A DNA stretch of 64,000 bases from Cryptosporangium arvum DSM 44712 (GTDB lineage Bacteria; Actinomycetota; Actinomycetes; Mycobacteriales; Cryptosporangiaceae), in NCBI RefSeq assembly GCF_000585375.1, contig NZ_KK073874.1, forward strand, positions 6,478,894-6,542,893, read 5' to 3'. The translations under genes were made by a program, and so were the position numbers. This document shows positions 10,779 to 18,719 of this stretch, piece after piece. Numbering within the stretch: position 1 is the stretch's first letter; each line of letters starts with the position of its first letter. The notes under the pieces are model-generated. The model was given only the letters and a program-made list of their open reading frames with translations, did no database searches and was not told the origin of the DNA.

Positions 10779-10784
10779 TACGCT
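10779..10784 (+). promoter_or_regulatory. -10 element for leaderless MarR gene
   Basis: TACGCT is seven bases before the ATG at 10792, within the 32-base divergent intergenic space. Confidence 0.38.
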
Positions 10785-10791
10785 GCGGTCC

Positions 10792-11337
10792 ATGGCTGCG
10801 CCGAGCTCGCTACCGTTCGACCCGGTCGAGGAAGCCGCCCGCAAGTGGAGCGCTCGCTGGGACGAGACCGACGCGATGGCCGTCGCCACCTCGATCATGC
10901 GGGTGCAGCAGCTGCTGCTGGGGCGCATCGAGGCCGCGCTGCGTCCGCTGCAGCTGACGTTCGCCCGGTACGAGGCGCTCGTGCTGCTGTGTTTCAGCCG
11001 CCAGGGCAGCCTGCCGATGAGCAAGATGGGCCAGCGGCTGATGGTCCACCCCACCAGCATCACGAACATCGTCGACCGGTTGCAGGCGCAGGAGTTCATC
11101 CGGCGCGAACCCCATCCCACCGATCGGCGCACGACGCTCGTCGTGATCACCGACGCCGGCCGCGAGGTCACCGAGCGGGCCACCCAGGCGCTCGTCGAGG
11201 TGCGGTTCGCGCTCGACTCGCTCGACCCGGAGAAGATGCGCGAGCTCTACGACCTGCTCCGGGACGTCCGGCTGCACGCCGGCGACTTCCCCGCCGACGA
11301 CCCCCGGCGGAGCTGGCCCGACGCGTTCAGCGAGTGA
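10792..11337 (+). CDS. MarR family transcriptional regulator
   Basis: A 181-residue DNA-binding repressor/activator. The winged helix-turn-helix covers about residues 48-120, with recognition helix HPTSITNIVDRLQ and the family wing DRRTTLVVITDAG (the conserved DxR). Flanking helices would form the dimer interface. It is divergent from the receptor-like gene at 10759 and may control it and itself. The effector is unknown. Its 3' end overlaps the convergent ketopantoate reductase gene by 11 bases. Confidence 0.9.
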   Translation: MAAPSSLPFDPVEEAARKWSARWDETDAMAVATSIMRVQQLLLGRIEAALRPLQLTFARYEALVLLCFSRQGSLPMSKMGQRLMVHPTSITNIVDRLQAQEFIRREPHPTDRRTTLVVITDAGREVTERATQALVEVRFALDSLDPEKMRELYDLLRDVRLHAGDFPADDPRRSWPDAFSE

Positions 11338-12331
11338 CCTCCGCCAGCAGCTGTTCCCCGGTCAGGGCCGGGGCCCCGTGCTCCTCGGCCGCGTGGACCA
11401 GCGCGACCACCGCCCGGTTGACCGGTGCGTCGACGCCCGCGCGTTCGGCCAGGCGCACCACCGCCCCGTTGAGGAACTCGACCTCGGTGCGCCGGCCCGC
11501 GTCCAGGTCCTCGGCCATCGACGAGCGGGCCTCCGGGTCGATCCGCAGCATCGCGCCGGCCAGACGGGTGAACAGCGCGTCCGGCACCCGCAGCAGCGTC
11601 GGCAGCGCCCCCGGCGGGACCTTCGTGACCCGCGCCGGCCGGATGCCCGCCGCGCGCAGCGCCGCGAGCGCCTCCTCGATCAGCGCCGCCAGCACCCGCC
11701 GGTAGGCCCGCTGCGAGAGCTCCGCCCGCAGCGGCACCCCGGCCAGCGCGTTCACCGCGTTGTTGAGGTTGAGCAGCATCTTGCCCCACTGCACCGGCGC
11801 GAAGTCCGCGCGCAGCGTCACCGGCAGGCCGGCGGCCGCGAAGGACGGCAGCCACGGATCGAGCGCGCTCGTGCGACCGGCCATCAACCCGCCCTCGGTG
11901 GCCCGGTGCAGTCGTCCGTCCTCCGGCGAGACGACGTTGAACGGCACCATGCCGGGCACGATCTCGTAGTCCGGGAGCCGGGTCTGCAGCACGTCGACGT
12001 TGCCGACGCCGTTCTGCAGGCTGAGCACCACCGGGCGCTGCGGGGCGTACGTGGCGATCAGGTCGGCGGCGGCCGGCGTGTCGGCGCTCTTCACCGCGAG
12101 CAGCACCAGCCCGGCGTCGGCCAGCGCGGTCGGGTCGAGGGAGTAGTCGAGCGCGCCGGCCGGGATCTCGATGCGTCCGCCGTCGAGATCGGTGAGCTCG
12201 AGCGGCGCCTCGGTGTAGCGGCGCATCCGCTCTCTGCCGATCAGCGCCACCTCGGCGCCGGAGGCGTGCAGCGCCCCGCCGACGTAGAGACCGATCAGAC
12301 CCGCGCCCAGTACGACGATCCGGCTTCGCAC
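11327..12331 (-). CDS. 2-dehydropantoate 2-reductase family protein
   Basis: A 334-residue NADPH-dependent ketopantoate reductase (PanE/ApbA) family member. The Rossmann motif VVLGAGLIGLYVGG is at residues 5-18, the LLAVKSADT loop carries the first conserved lysine, and the C-terminal helical domain has the second (PVQWGKMLLNLNNAVNAL). In pantothenate synthesis the enzyme reduces 2-dehydropantoate to pantoate. No other pan genes are nearby, and many actinobacteria carry several paralogs acting on other 2-oxo acids, so panE is not assigned. The GTG start is preceded by GAGGGAG. It is divergent from the FAD dehydrogenase gene. Confidence 0.87.
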   Translation of the reverse strand: MRSRIVVLGAGLIGLYVGGALHASGAEVALIGRERMRRYTEAPLELTDLDGGRIEIPAGALDYSLDPTALADAGLVLLAVKSADTPAAADLIATYAPQRPVVLSLQNGVGNVDVLQTRLPDYEIVPGMVPFNVVSPEDGRLHRATEGGLMAGRTSALDPWLPSFAAAGLPVTLRADFAPVQWGKMLLNLNNAVNALAGVPLRAELSQRAYRRVLAALIEEALAALRAAGIRPARVTKVPPGALPTLLRVPDALFTRLAGAMLRIDPEARSSMAEDLDAGRRTEVEFLNGAVVRLAERAGVDAPVNRAVVALVHAAEEHGAPALTGEQLLAEVTR

Positions 12332-12373
12332 TCCGTTGCTCCCTCGTTCGTGACCCGCATTGTCGGAACCTTC

Positions 12374-12386
12374 GTCAGGTACTGAC
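12374..12386. promoter_or_regulatory. inverted repeat in divergent promoter region
   Basis: GTCAG-GTA-CTGAC is a perfect inverted repeat with a three-base spacer between the divergent starts at 12331 and 12465. It is the size of a dimeric repressor operator. The cognate regulator is unknown. Confidence 0.35.
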
Positions 12387-12464
12387 AAGTCGGCTGCGCC
12401 GATCGTTGACCCGCTCGGCCGCGCCGCGCAGGGTATGCCCACCGGAACCACAGAGGGAGCGGGC

Positions 12465-14108
12465 ATGGACGCGGACGTCATCGTCGTCGGAAGCGGGTTG
12501 GCCGGTCTGGTGGCCACGGCCGAGCTGGCCGACGCCGGGAAATCGGTGATCCTCCTGGACCAGGAGCCCGAGGCGTCCTTCGGCGGCCAGGCGTTCTGGT
12601 CGTTCGGCGGCCTGTTCCTGGTGAACTCCCCCGAGCAGCGCCGGATGGGCATCCGCGACTCCCACGACCTGGCCTGGCAGGACTGGCTCGGCACCGCGGG
12701 CTTCGACCGGGAGGACGAGGACACCTGGGCCCGCCGCTGGGCCGAGGCGTACGTCGACTTCGCGGCGGGCGAGAAACGCTCGTGGCTGCGTTCGACGGGC
12801 ATCGGCCTGTTCCCGCTGGTGAACTGGGCCGAGCGGGGCGGCTACGACGCCACCGGGCACGGCAACTCGGTACCGCGGTTCCACATCACCTGGGGCACCG
12901 GGCCGGGCGTCATCGCGCCGTTCGTCCGCCGGGTGCGTGCCGCCGGGAACGTGGAGCTGCGCTTCCGGCACCGCGTCGACCTGCTGCTCACCGACAACGG
13001 CGCGGTCACCGGCGTCAGCGGCAGCATCCTCGCACCCGACGACGCCCGCCGCGGCGCTCCGAGCTCGCGGGAGGTGGTCGGGGACTTCGCGCTCCGGGCG
13101 CAGGCCGTGATCGTCACCTCCGGCGGCATCGGCGGCAACCACGACCTGGTGCGCGCCAACTGGCCCACCCGGCTCGGCGAACCGCCGAAGAGCCTGCTCA
13201 CCGGTGTCCCCGCGCACGTCGACGGTCGGATGCTCGGCATCACCGAGTCGGCGGGCGGCCGGGTGGTCAACCGCGACCGGATGTGGCACTACACCGAGGG
13301 CATCACGAACTGGGATCCGGTGTGGCCGAGCCACGGCATCCGGATCCTGCCCGGCCCGTCGTCGCTCTGGTTCGACGCCACCGGGAAGCGCCTGCCGGTG
13401 CCGCTGTTCCCCGGGTTCGACACGCTCGGGACGCTCGAGCACATCACCAGGACCGGCCACGACCACACCTGGTTCGTGCTGACCCAGAAGGTCATCGAGA
13501 AGGAGTTCGCGCTCTCCGGCTCCGAGCAGAACCCCGACCTGACCGGGAAGGACGTGCGGCTGCTGCTGCAGCGCGTGCGTCCGGGTGCGCCCGGCCCGGT
13601 GGAGGCGTTCAAGAAGAACGGCGTCGACTTCGTGGTCGCCGACAACCTGCCGGAGCTGGTGGCCGGGATGAACAAGCTCACCGGGACCGCGCTGCTGGAC
13701 GCGGCCGACATCGAGCGGCAGGTGATGGCCCGCGACCGGGAGATGGCCAACCCGTACACGAAGGACCTACAGATCACGGCGTTGCGCGGCGCCCGCGCCT
13801 ACCGGGGCGACCGGCTCATCCGGGTGGCGTCGCCGCACCGGTTCCTGGATCCGTCGGCCGGTCCGCTCATCGCCGTCAAACTGCACATTCTGACGCGGAA
13901 GACGCTCGGTGGGCTCCAGACGGACCTGTCCGGCCGGGTGCTCGGGGCCGACGGTGCTCCGATCGACGGGCTGTACGCGGCCGGGGAGGTCGCCGGGTTC
14001 GGCGGGGGCGGCATGCACGGTTACCGGGCGCTGGAGGGCACGTTCCTGGGCGGCTGCCTGTTCTCCGGCCGGACCGCGGGCCGGGCCGCCGCGAGCGCTG
14101 TCGGCTGA
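12465..14108 (+). CDS. FAD-binding dehydrogenase (fumarate reductase/KstD superfamily)
   Basis: A 547-residue flavoprotein. The N-terminal dinucleotide motif VIVVGSGLAGLVATAEL is followed by the FAD ribose-binding acidic end (LLDQEPEASFGGQAFWSFGG). The C-terminal FAD segment is GLYAAGEVAGFGGGG with MHGYRALEGTFLGGC. Length and motifs fit the PRK12834-type putative dehydrogenases, related to 3-ketosteroid dehydrogenases and soluble fumarate reductases. The substrate is unknown. The ATG at 12465 has AGGGAG five bases upstream and starts exactly at the nucleotide-binding strand, so the longer in-frame extension is rejected. Confidence 0.88.
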   Translation: MDADVIVVGSGLAGLVATAELADAGKSVILLDQEPEASFGGQAFWSFGGLFLVNSPEQRRMGIRDSHDLAWQDWLGTAGFDREDEDTWARRWAEAYVDFAAGEKRSWLRSTGIGLFPLVNWAERGGYDATGHGNSVPRFHITWGTGPGVIAPFVRRVRAAGNVELRFRHRVDLLLTDNGAVTGVSGSILAPDDARRGAPSSREVVGDFALRAQAVIVTSGGIGGNHDLVRANWPTRLGEPPKSLLTGVPAHVDGRMLGITESAGGRVVNRDRMWHYTEGITNWDPVWPSHGIRILPGPSSLWFDATGKRLPVPLFPGFDTLGTLEHITRTGHDHTWFVLTQKVIEKEFALSGSEQNPDLTGKDVRLLLQRVRPGAPGPVEAFKKNGVDFVVADNLPELVAGMNKLTGTALLDAADIERQVMARDREMANPYTKDLQITALRGARAYRGDRLIRVASPHRFLDPSAGPLIAVKLHILTRKTLGGLQTDLSGRVLGADGAPIDGLYAAGEVAGFGGGGMHGYRALEGTFLGGCLFSGRTAGRAAASAVG

Positions 14109-14136
14109 CCCCCGCCGGGGTGCGAGGATCAGAGGC

Positions 14137-15378
14137 GTGACAACAGTTGACGCGGAGGCCGTCGAAGCCGCCGCCGTGCGGTTGGGCGCGGTCGTCTCGC
14201 GTACTCCCCTGGAGCGCAACCTGCGCCTCTCCGCGCGGACCAGCGCCTCGGTCTGGCTCAAACGCGAAGACCTGCAGGTCGTCCGCTCGTACAAGGTGCG
14301 CGGCGCCTACAACCTGATCGCCCAGCTCGACGAGGACGCCCGCTCGCGCGGTGTGGTCTGCGCGAGCGCGGGCAACCACGGGCAGGGCCTCGCGTACGCG
14401 TGCGCCGCGCTCGGCGTCCGCGGGAAGGTCTTCGTGCCCCGGCCGACGCCGCGGCAGAAGCGGGACCGCATCGCCGCGCTCGGCGGCGCGGCCGTCGAGC
14501 TGATCGTCACCGGGGAGAGCTACGACGACGCGGCGGCCGCCGCCGCCGAGGACGCCGCACGCACCGGCGCGACGCTCGCGCCCGCGTTCGACGACCCCCG
14601 GACGATCGCCGGGCAGGGAACCGTCCTGAAAGAGGCGTTCGAGCAGCTCGACGAGGTGCCCGACCTCGTCGTGATCCCGGTCGGCGGCGGAGGGCTGCTG
14701 GCCGGGTCGCTGGCCTGGCTGCGTGAGCGGTACCCGTCGGTGCGTGTCGTCGGGGTCGAGCCGGCCGGGGCCGCCGGCATGGCCGCCGCGATCGCCGCGG
14801 GCGGACCGGTCACGCTCGACGACCTCGACGGGTTCGTCGACGGCGCGGCCGTGCGCCGGGTCGGGGAGCTGACCTATCCCCTGGTGAAAGGCACCGAGCT
14901 GATCGCCGTGCCGGAGGGCCAGGTGTGCGTCGAGATGCTGGAGCTCTACCAGTCCGACGGCATCATCGCCGAGCCCGCGGGCGCGCTGGCGCCGAGCGTG
15001 CTGGGCCGTGTGCTCGACGTCGAGCCCGACTCGACCGTGCTCTGTGTCCTGTCCGGCGGCAACAACGACGTGAGCCGGTACGCCGAGGTCGTCGAGCGGG
15101 CGCTGGTGCACGAAGGGCGCAAGCACTACTTCCTGGTCGAGTTCCCGCAGGAACCGGGCGCGCTGCGTCGCTTCCTCGACGAGGTGCTCGGGCCCGACGA
15201 CGACATCACGCTGTTCGAGTACGTGAAGCGCAACAACCGGGAGACCGGGCCCGCGCTGGTGGGCATCGAGCTCGGGCGCGCGGAGGACCTGGAGCCGCTG
15301 CTCAAGCGGATGAACGAGGCACCGTCGCGGATCGAGCGGGTGGAGACCGACAGCCCGCTCTTCAGGTTCCTGGTCTGA
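14137..15378 (+). CDS. ilvA: threonine ammonia-lyase (threonine dehydratase)
   Basis: A 413-residue PLP enzyme converting threonine to 2-oxobutanoate, the first step of isoleucine synthesis. The PLP lysine is in RSYKVRGAYN (about K53), the phosphate-binding loop is VGGGGLLAG, and SAGNHGQG binds substrate. Residues about 325-410 (HYFLVEFPQEPGALRRF onward) form one C-terminal ACT-like regulatory domain, which marks the biosynthetic, isoleucine-sensitive short actinobacterial form. The GTG start lies 28 bases after the FAD dehydrogenase stop, with GAGG nine bases upstream, so cotranscription is possible. Confidence 0.94.
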   Translation: MTTVDAEAVEAAAVRLGAVVSRTPLERNLRLSARTSASVWLKREDLQVVRSYKVRGAYNLIAQLDEDARSRGVVCASAGNHGQGLAYACAALGVRGKVFVPRPTPRQKRDRIAALGGAAVELIVTGESYDDAAAAAAEDAARTGATLAPAFDDPRTIAGQGTVLKEAFEQLDEVPDLVVIPVGGGGLLAGSLAWLRERYPSVRVVGVEPAGAAGMAAAIAAGGPVTLDDLDGFVDGAAVRRVGELTYPLVKGTELIAVPEGQVCVEMLELYQSDGIIAEPAGALAPSVLGRVLDVEPDSTVLCVLSGGNNDVSRYAEVVERALVHEGRKHYFLVEFPQEPGALRRFLDEVLGPDDDITLFEYVKRNNRETGPALVGIELGRAEDLEPLLKRMNEAPSRIERVETDSPLFRFLV

Positions 15379-15529
15379 GCAGCGCCAGCTGCTCGCGCTG
15401 GGTCGCCAGGTCTGGCGCGGCGACGCGGAGCACGAGGTGCTCGACGCCGGCGTACTCGGCCAGCCGCTCCCGGACCTGCTCGGCCGACCCGGCGACGAGC
15501 AGCGCGTACTCGCGCTCCGACCGGTACAT
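15362..15529 (-). pseudogene. C-terminal remnant of a luciferase-like (LLM) oxidoreductase
   Basis: This 55-codon open stretch reads like the last part of an F420/FMN luciferase-like monooxygenase: LLVAGSAEQVRERLAEYAG followed by VEHLVLRVAAPD and REQLALLRP. A normal family member has about 280-350 residues; everything upstream is missing and replaced by the start of the XRE regulator gene. It overlaps the ilvA 3' end in the convergent direction by 17 bases. It could instead be a short expressed protein, but I see no ribosome binding site before its ATG. Confidence 0.4.
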
Positions 15530-15583
15530 GGACAGCACGACAATTCCCTCGAAGGTATCGACGGCACTGATAGACACCGGGAC

Positions 15584-16327
15584 ATGGACTTCCCGACGGC
15601 GCTGCGCACCCGGCGGCGCGGCCGCAACGTCAGCCAGCTCCAGCTGGCGATCCGCGCCGGAACCACCCAGCGGCACCTGAGCTTCCTGGAGAGCGGCCGC
15701 TCCGCGCCCGGGCGCACGCTCGTCGTCCGCCTGGCCGAGTCGCTCGACCTGCCGCTGCGCGAACGCAACGAGCTGCTGGCCTCGGCCGGCTACGCGCCCG
15801 TCTACCCGGAGACACCGCTCGCGGACCTGCCCGGCGTGCGCACGGCGCTGCGTCACGTCCTGGCCGGGCACGAACCGTACCCCGCCGTCGTCGTCGACCG
15901 TCACGGCACTCTCGTCGACGCCAATCGAGCGCTGAGCCTGCTCACCGACGGCGTCGCGCCGGCCCTCCTGACTCCCCCGGTGAACGTGTACCGGCTGGCC
16001 CTGCACCCGCACGGCCTGGCCCCACGGATCCGGAACTTCGGGCAGTGGGCGCACCACGTGGTCGACCGGGCCCGGCAGGAGCTCGCCGCCCATCCGTCCA
16101 CGCGGCTCGCCGAGCTGGTCGAGGAGCTCGCGGGCTACGCACCGGCACGCACGATCACCGCGGACCACGTCGGCTTCGCGGTGCCGCTGCAGCTCGACGA
16201 CCTGCGCCTGACCACCACCGTGACGACGTTCGCCACCGCGCTGGACGTCACCGTGGCCGAGCTGAAACTCGAGGCGTTCCTGCCTGCCGACGAAGAAACC
16301 GCCACTCGGCTTAGGGTGTCCCGGTGA
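15584..16327 (+). CDS. XRE family regulator with MmyB-like ligand domain
   Basis: A 247-residue transcriptional regulator. The helix-turn-helix spans residues 3-60 (MDFPTALRTRRRGRNVSQ, then LAIRAGTTQRHLSFLESGRS). The C-terminal part (about 85-240) matches the MmyB-type PAS-like ligand-binding domain, with the PYPAVVVDRHGTLVDANRAL and FATALDVTVAELKLEAFLPAD segments typical of it. Such proteins often regulate neighbouring oxidoreductases; here the neighbour is only an LLM remnant. TAGACA seven bases before the ATG suggests leaderless transcription. The stop overlaps the start of the amidotransferase gene. Confidence 0.87.
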   Translation: MDFPTALRTRRRGRNVSQLQLAIRAGTTQRHLSFLESGRSAPGRTLVVRLAESLDLPLRERNELLASAGYAPVYPETPLADLPGVRTALRHVLAGHEPYPAVVVDRHGTLVDANRALSLLTDGVAPALLTPPVNVYRLALHPHGLAPRIRNFGQWAHHVVDRARQELAAHPSTRLAELVEELAGYAPARTITADHVGFAVPLQLDDLRLTTTVTTFATALDVTVAELKLEAFLPADEETATRLRVSR

Positions 16328-17073
16328 AACCGTTCCTGTTGCTCGGGACCCGCGCCGACGACGCCGCGGCCGACGAAGAGTACGACGCGTTCCTCCGCTT
16401 CTCCGGGCTGGCCGAGCGGGATCTGCGCCGGCACCGGCTCGAACAGGCACCGCTGGGCGACGTCGACCTCGGCGACTGGTCGGGCATCCTGCTCGGCGGC
16501 GGGCCGTTCAACGTGTCCGACCCGCAGGCGTCCAAGACCCTGGTCCAGCAGCGGGTGGAGGCCGAGCTCGGGGCGCTGATCGGGCGCGTCGTCGACGCCG
16601 ACTTCCCGTTCCTCGGCGCGTGCTACGGCATCGGGACGCTCGGTGGCCAGCAGGGCGCGCTCGTCGACCGCACGTACAGCGAGCCGGTCGGCGCGGTCGA
16701 GATCACGGTCGTCGCACCGGACCCGCTGTTCGACGACGTCCCACCGACGTTCCAGGCCTTCGTCGGCCACAAGGAAGCGATACGCGTGCTGCCACCGCAC
16801 GCGGTGCTGCTGGCCAGTTCGCCGACCTGCCCGGTGCAGGCGTTCCGGATCGGCCGGCACGTCTACGCGACGCAGTTCCACCCGGAGCTCGACGCCGACG
16901 GGCTCTGCACCCGCGTCGACGTCTACAAGTACGCCGGGTACTTCGCGCCGGAGGAAGCCGACGAGATCAAGGCGCTGGCCTACGCGAGCGACGTGCGGTA
17001 CCCGCCGGAGGTGCTCCGGGCGTTCATCCGAGTAGCGCGGCGTAGTGAACGGTCGTCGGCCGCACACGGATGA
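16324..17073 (+). CDS. class I glutamine amidotransferase-like protein
   Basis: A 249-residue protein with the class I (triad) glutaminase fold: nucleophile cysteine in FLGACYGIG (about C100) and the His-Glu pair in QFHPELD (about H186 and E188). It resembles GMP synthase-type amidotransferase domains but has no synthetase domain, so it may act on another acceptor or on gamma-glutamyl compounds. The GTG start overlaps the XRE stop (GTGA), implying translational coupling. Its end overlaps the convergent PPOX gene by 50 bases. Confidence 0.86.
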   Translation: MKPFLLLGTRADDAAADEEYDAFLRFSGLAERDLRRHRLEQAPLGDVDLGDWSGILLGGGPFNVSDPQASKTLVQQRVEAELGALIGRVVDADFPFLGACYGIGTLGGQQGALVDRTYSEPVGAVEITVVAPDPLFDDVPPTFQAFVGHKEAIRVLPPHAVLLASSPTCPVQAFRIGRHVYATQFHPELDADGLCTRVDVYKYAGYFAPEEADEIKALAYASDVRYPPEVLRAFIRVARRSERSSAAHG

Positions 17074-17413
17074 CCAGGCGGCGCTCGTCGTCGGACTCGT
17101 TCGGCGGGTCGACGTCGAGATACTTGTGGGAGAGCCGGGCCGGTAGCTCCTTGCCGGGGTCGGGTTCGAGCGTGGCGGTGCCGCGCACCTCGGCCGACGT
17201 GTAGGGGTTGGCCTCGTCGTGGACGGTGACGCTCACCCGGGGGTCGCGGACGATGTTGCGTGCCTTCGCGCGGTGGTCGAGCACGGAGAACAGCAGGTCG
17301 TCGCCGTCACGCAATACCCAGAGCACGCTCGACTGGGGTGATCCGTCGGGGTTGACGGTGGCGATCGTGGCGAAGTTGCGGGCGTCGAAGAGGGCGTTCA
17401 CGTCGGGGTGCAC
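17024..17413 (-). CDS. PPOX class F420/FMN-dependent protein
   Basis: A 129-residue split-beta-barrel flavin/F420-binding protein of the pyridoxamine 5'-phosphate oxidase superfamily (TIGR03618-like). Typical segments are NFATIATVNPDGSPQSSV, VLRDGDDLLFSV and HRAKARNIVRDPRVSVTV near the cofactor site. The GTG start at 17413 gives the standard length; more upstream codons read through an AT-rich intergenic stretch. Substrate unknown. It overlaps the 3' end of the amidotransferase gene. Confidence 0.87.
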   Translation of the reverse strand: MHPDVNALFDARNFATIATVNPDGSPQSSVLWVLRDGDDLLFSVLDHRAKARNIVRDPRVSVTVHDEANPYTSAEVRGTATLEPDPGKELPARLSHKYLDVDPPNESDDERRLVIRVRPTTVHYAALLG

Positions 17414-17475
17414 GGAGCTATCGTGGCAGACATTGGTTTGTAGTGGAAGGTTTTGTTGCAGAGGATATGGGCTTG

Positions 17476-18639
17476 TTATTTTTTTGCGGGCGGGAGCCAC
17501 CGGGGGACACGAAGCGCCAGCGCGAGGATCGGGACGACGGCCAGCGCGGTCAGGACCGGCAGCGACGCGGTGCCCGAGGCGGCGCCGAACGCCGCGTAGA
17601 CCACGAGCGCGACGACCTCCTCCCCCACGTTGGCGACCGACGTCACGGTGGCGCGCGGGCCGGTCAGCGTGTCCTGCAGCCGGGCTCCGGCCACCACGAT
17701 GCCGAAGCCCAGCAGCCCGAACCCGACGCCGAGCGCGACGAAGCCGAGCGGGTGCCGGATCAGGGCGCCGGCGGCGAGGAGCGCGGTCCCCAGCGCCACG
17801 ACGACCGCGAGGCGGCGCGGTGCGATGTCGCCGAGACGCCCGCCGAGCTCAGCGCCGAGCGTGTAGCCGGCGGTGGGGACGAGGAGCAGGAGCGGCAGGA
17901 CGGCCGGGGACGCGAGGTCGACGGCGAGCAGGCCGAAGTACTCCTCGACGGCGGTGACGCCGCTGAGGAACACCACGACGAGCACCACGCGCCCGACCCG
18001 GCGGTTCGTGACCGCCTCCCGGATCCCGGCGCGGAGCGTGTCGAGGTAACCGGGTTCGGGATCCGTGCCGGGGCCGGGGGTGGCGGGCGAAGCGGGTGGA
18101 GCGCCTTTCGGAAGGCGGGACGCCAACGCGGTCGCGAACAGGCAGACGGCGACGGAGGCCCAACCGACGAGCGGGTAGCCGCCGAGCGCCATCAGCGGAG
18201 CGGCGAGCGCGGTACCGGCGACCGAGCCGGCCGCCGACAGCGCTTCGGCGCGACCGAGGAAGCGGGCATAACGATCCGCGGTGCCGTAGCGGGTGAGCTC
18301 GTCGTAGACGAGCGCCTCCCAGGTGCCCGACGAGGCCGCGCCACCGGCGCCCCACAGCACGAAGCCGAGCGCGAAACCGGGGAACGTCGGCCAGAGGATC
18401 CAGGACGCGAACCCCCCGGCACGCATCAGCATCCCGGCGACGAGCAGATGGCGCCGCGGAATCCGGTCGGCCAGCGCGCCGGACGGCACCTCGAGCACGA
18501 ACCCGGCGAACGACCAGACGCCGAACAGCACGCTGATCTGGCCCGCCGACATTCCGGCGTCCGCGAACAGCAACGCGTAGACCGGGTAGAGCGGGATCAG
18601 TTCGTACGTGAAGACCAACGCCTGGACGCGTCGGATCAA
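17476..18639 (-). CDS. MFS transporter
   Basis: A 387-residue protein with about 12 hydrophobic segments. The motif A-like loop is LEVPSGALADRIPRRHLL after TM2, and a second copy sits mid-protein (AELGGRLGDIAPRRLAV). A cytoplasmic loop rich in Pro/Gly/Ala separates the two halves (about residues 190-215). The substrate is unknown; this clade includes drug- and metabolite-efflux carriers. The only usable start in frame after the upstream stop is a TTG at 18639. The stop is TAA, in a locally AT-rich stretch. Confidence 0.86.
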   Translation of the reverse strand: MIRRVQALVFTYELIPLYPVYALLFADAGMSAGQISVLFGVWSFAGFVLEVPSGALADRIPRRHLLVAGMLMRAGGFASWILWPTFPGFALGFVLWGAGGAASSGTWEALVYDELTRYGTADRYARFLGRAEALSAAGSVAGTALAAPLMALGGYPLVGWASVAVCLFATALASRLPKGAPPASPATPGPGTDPEPGYLDTLRAGIREAVTNRRVGRVVLVVVFLSGVTAVEEYFGLLAVDLASPAVLPLLLLVPTAGYTLGAELGGRLGDIAPRRLAVVVALGTALLAAGALIRHPLGFVALGVGFGLLGFGIVVAGARLQDTLTGPRATVTSVANVGEEVVALVVYAAFGAASGTASLPVLTALAVVPILALALRVPRWLPPAKK

Positions 18640-18719
18640 CCGGTGCGTGGGGCCCTGGTCACCGCGGCTGAATCAATGTCGTCGCATAGGCTGATCGTCG
18701 CACGCCGGGCCAGCGAATA

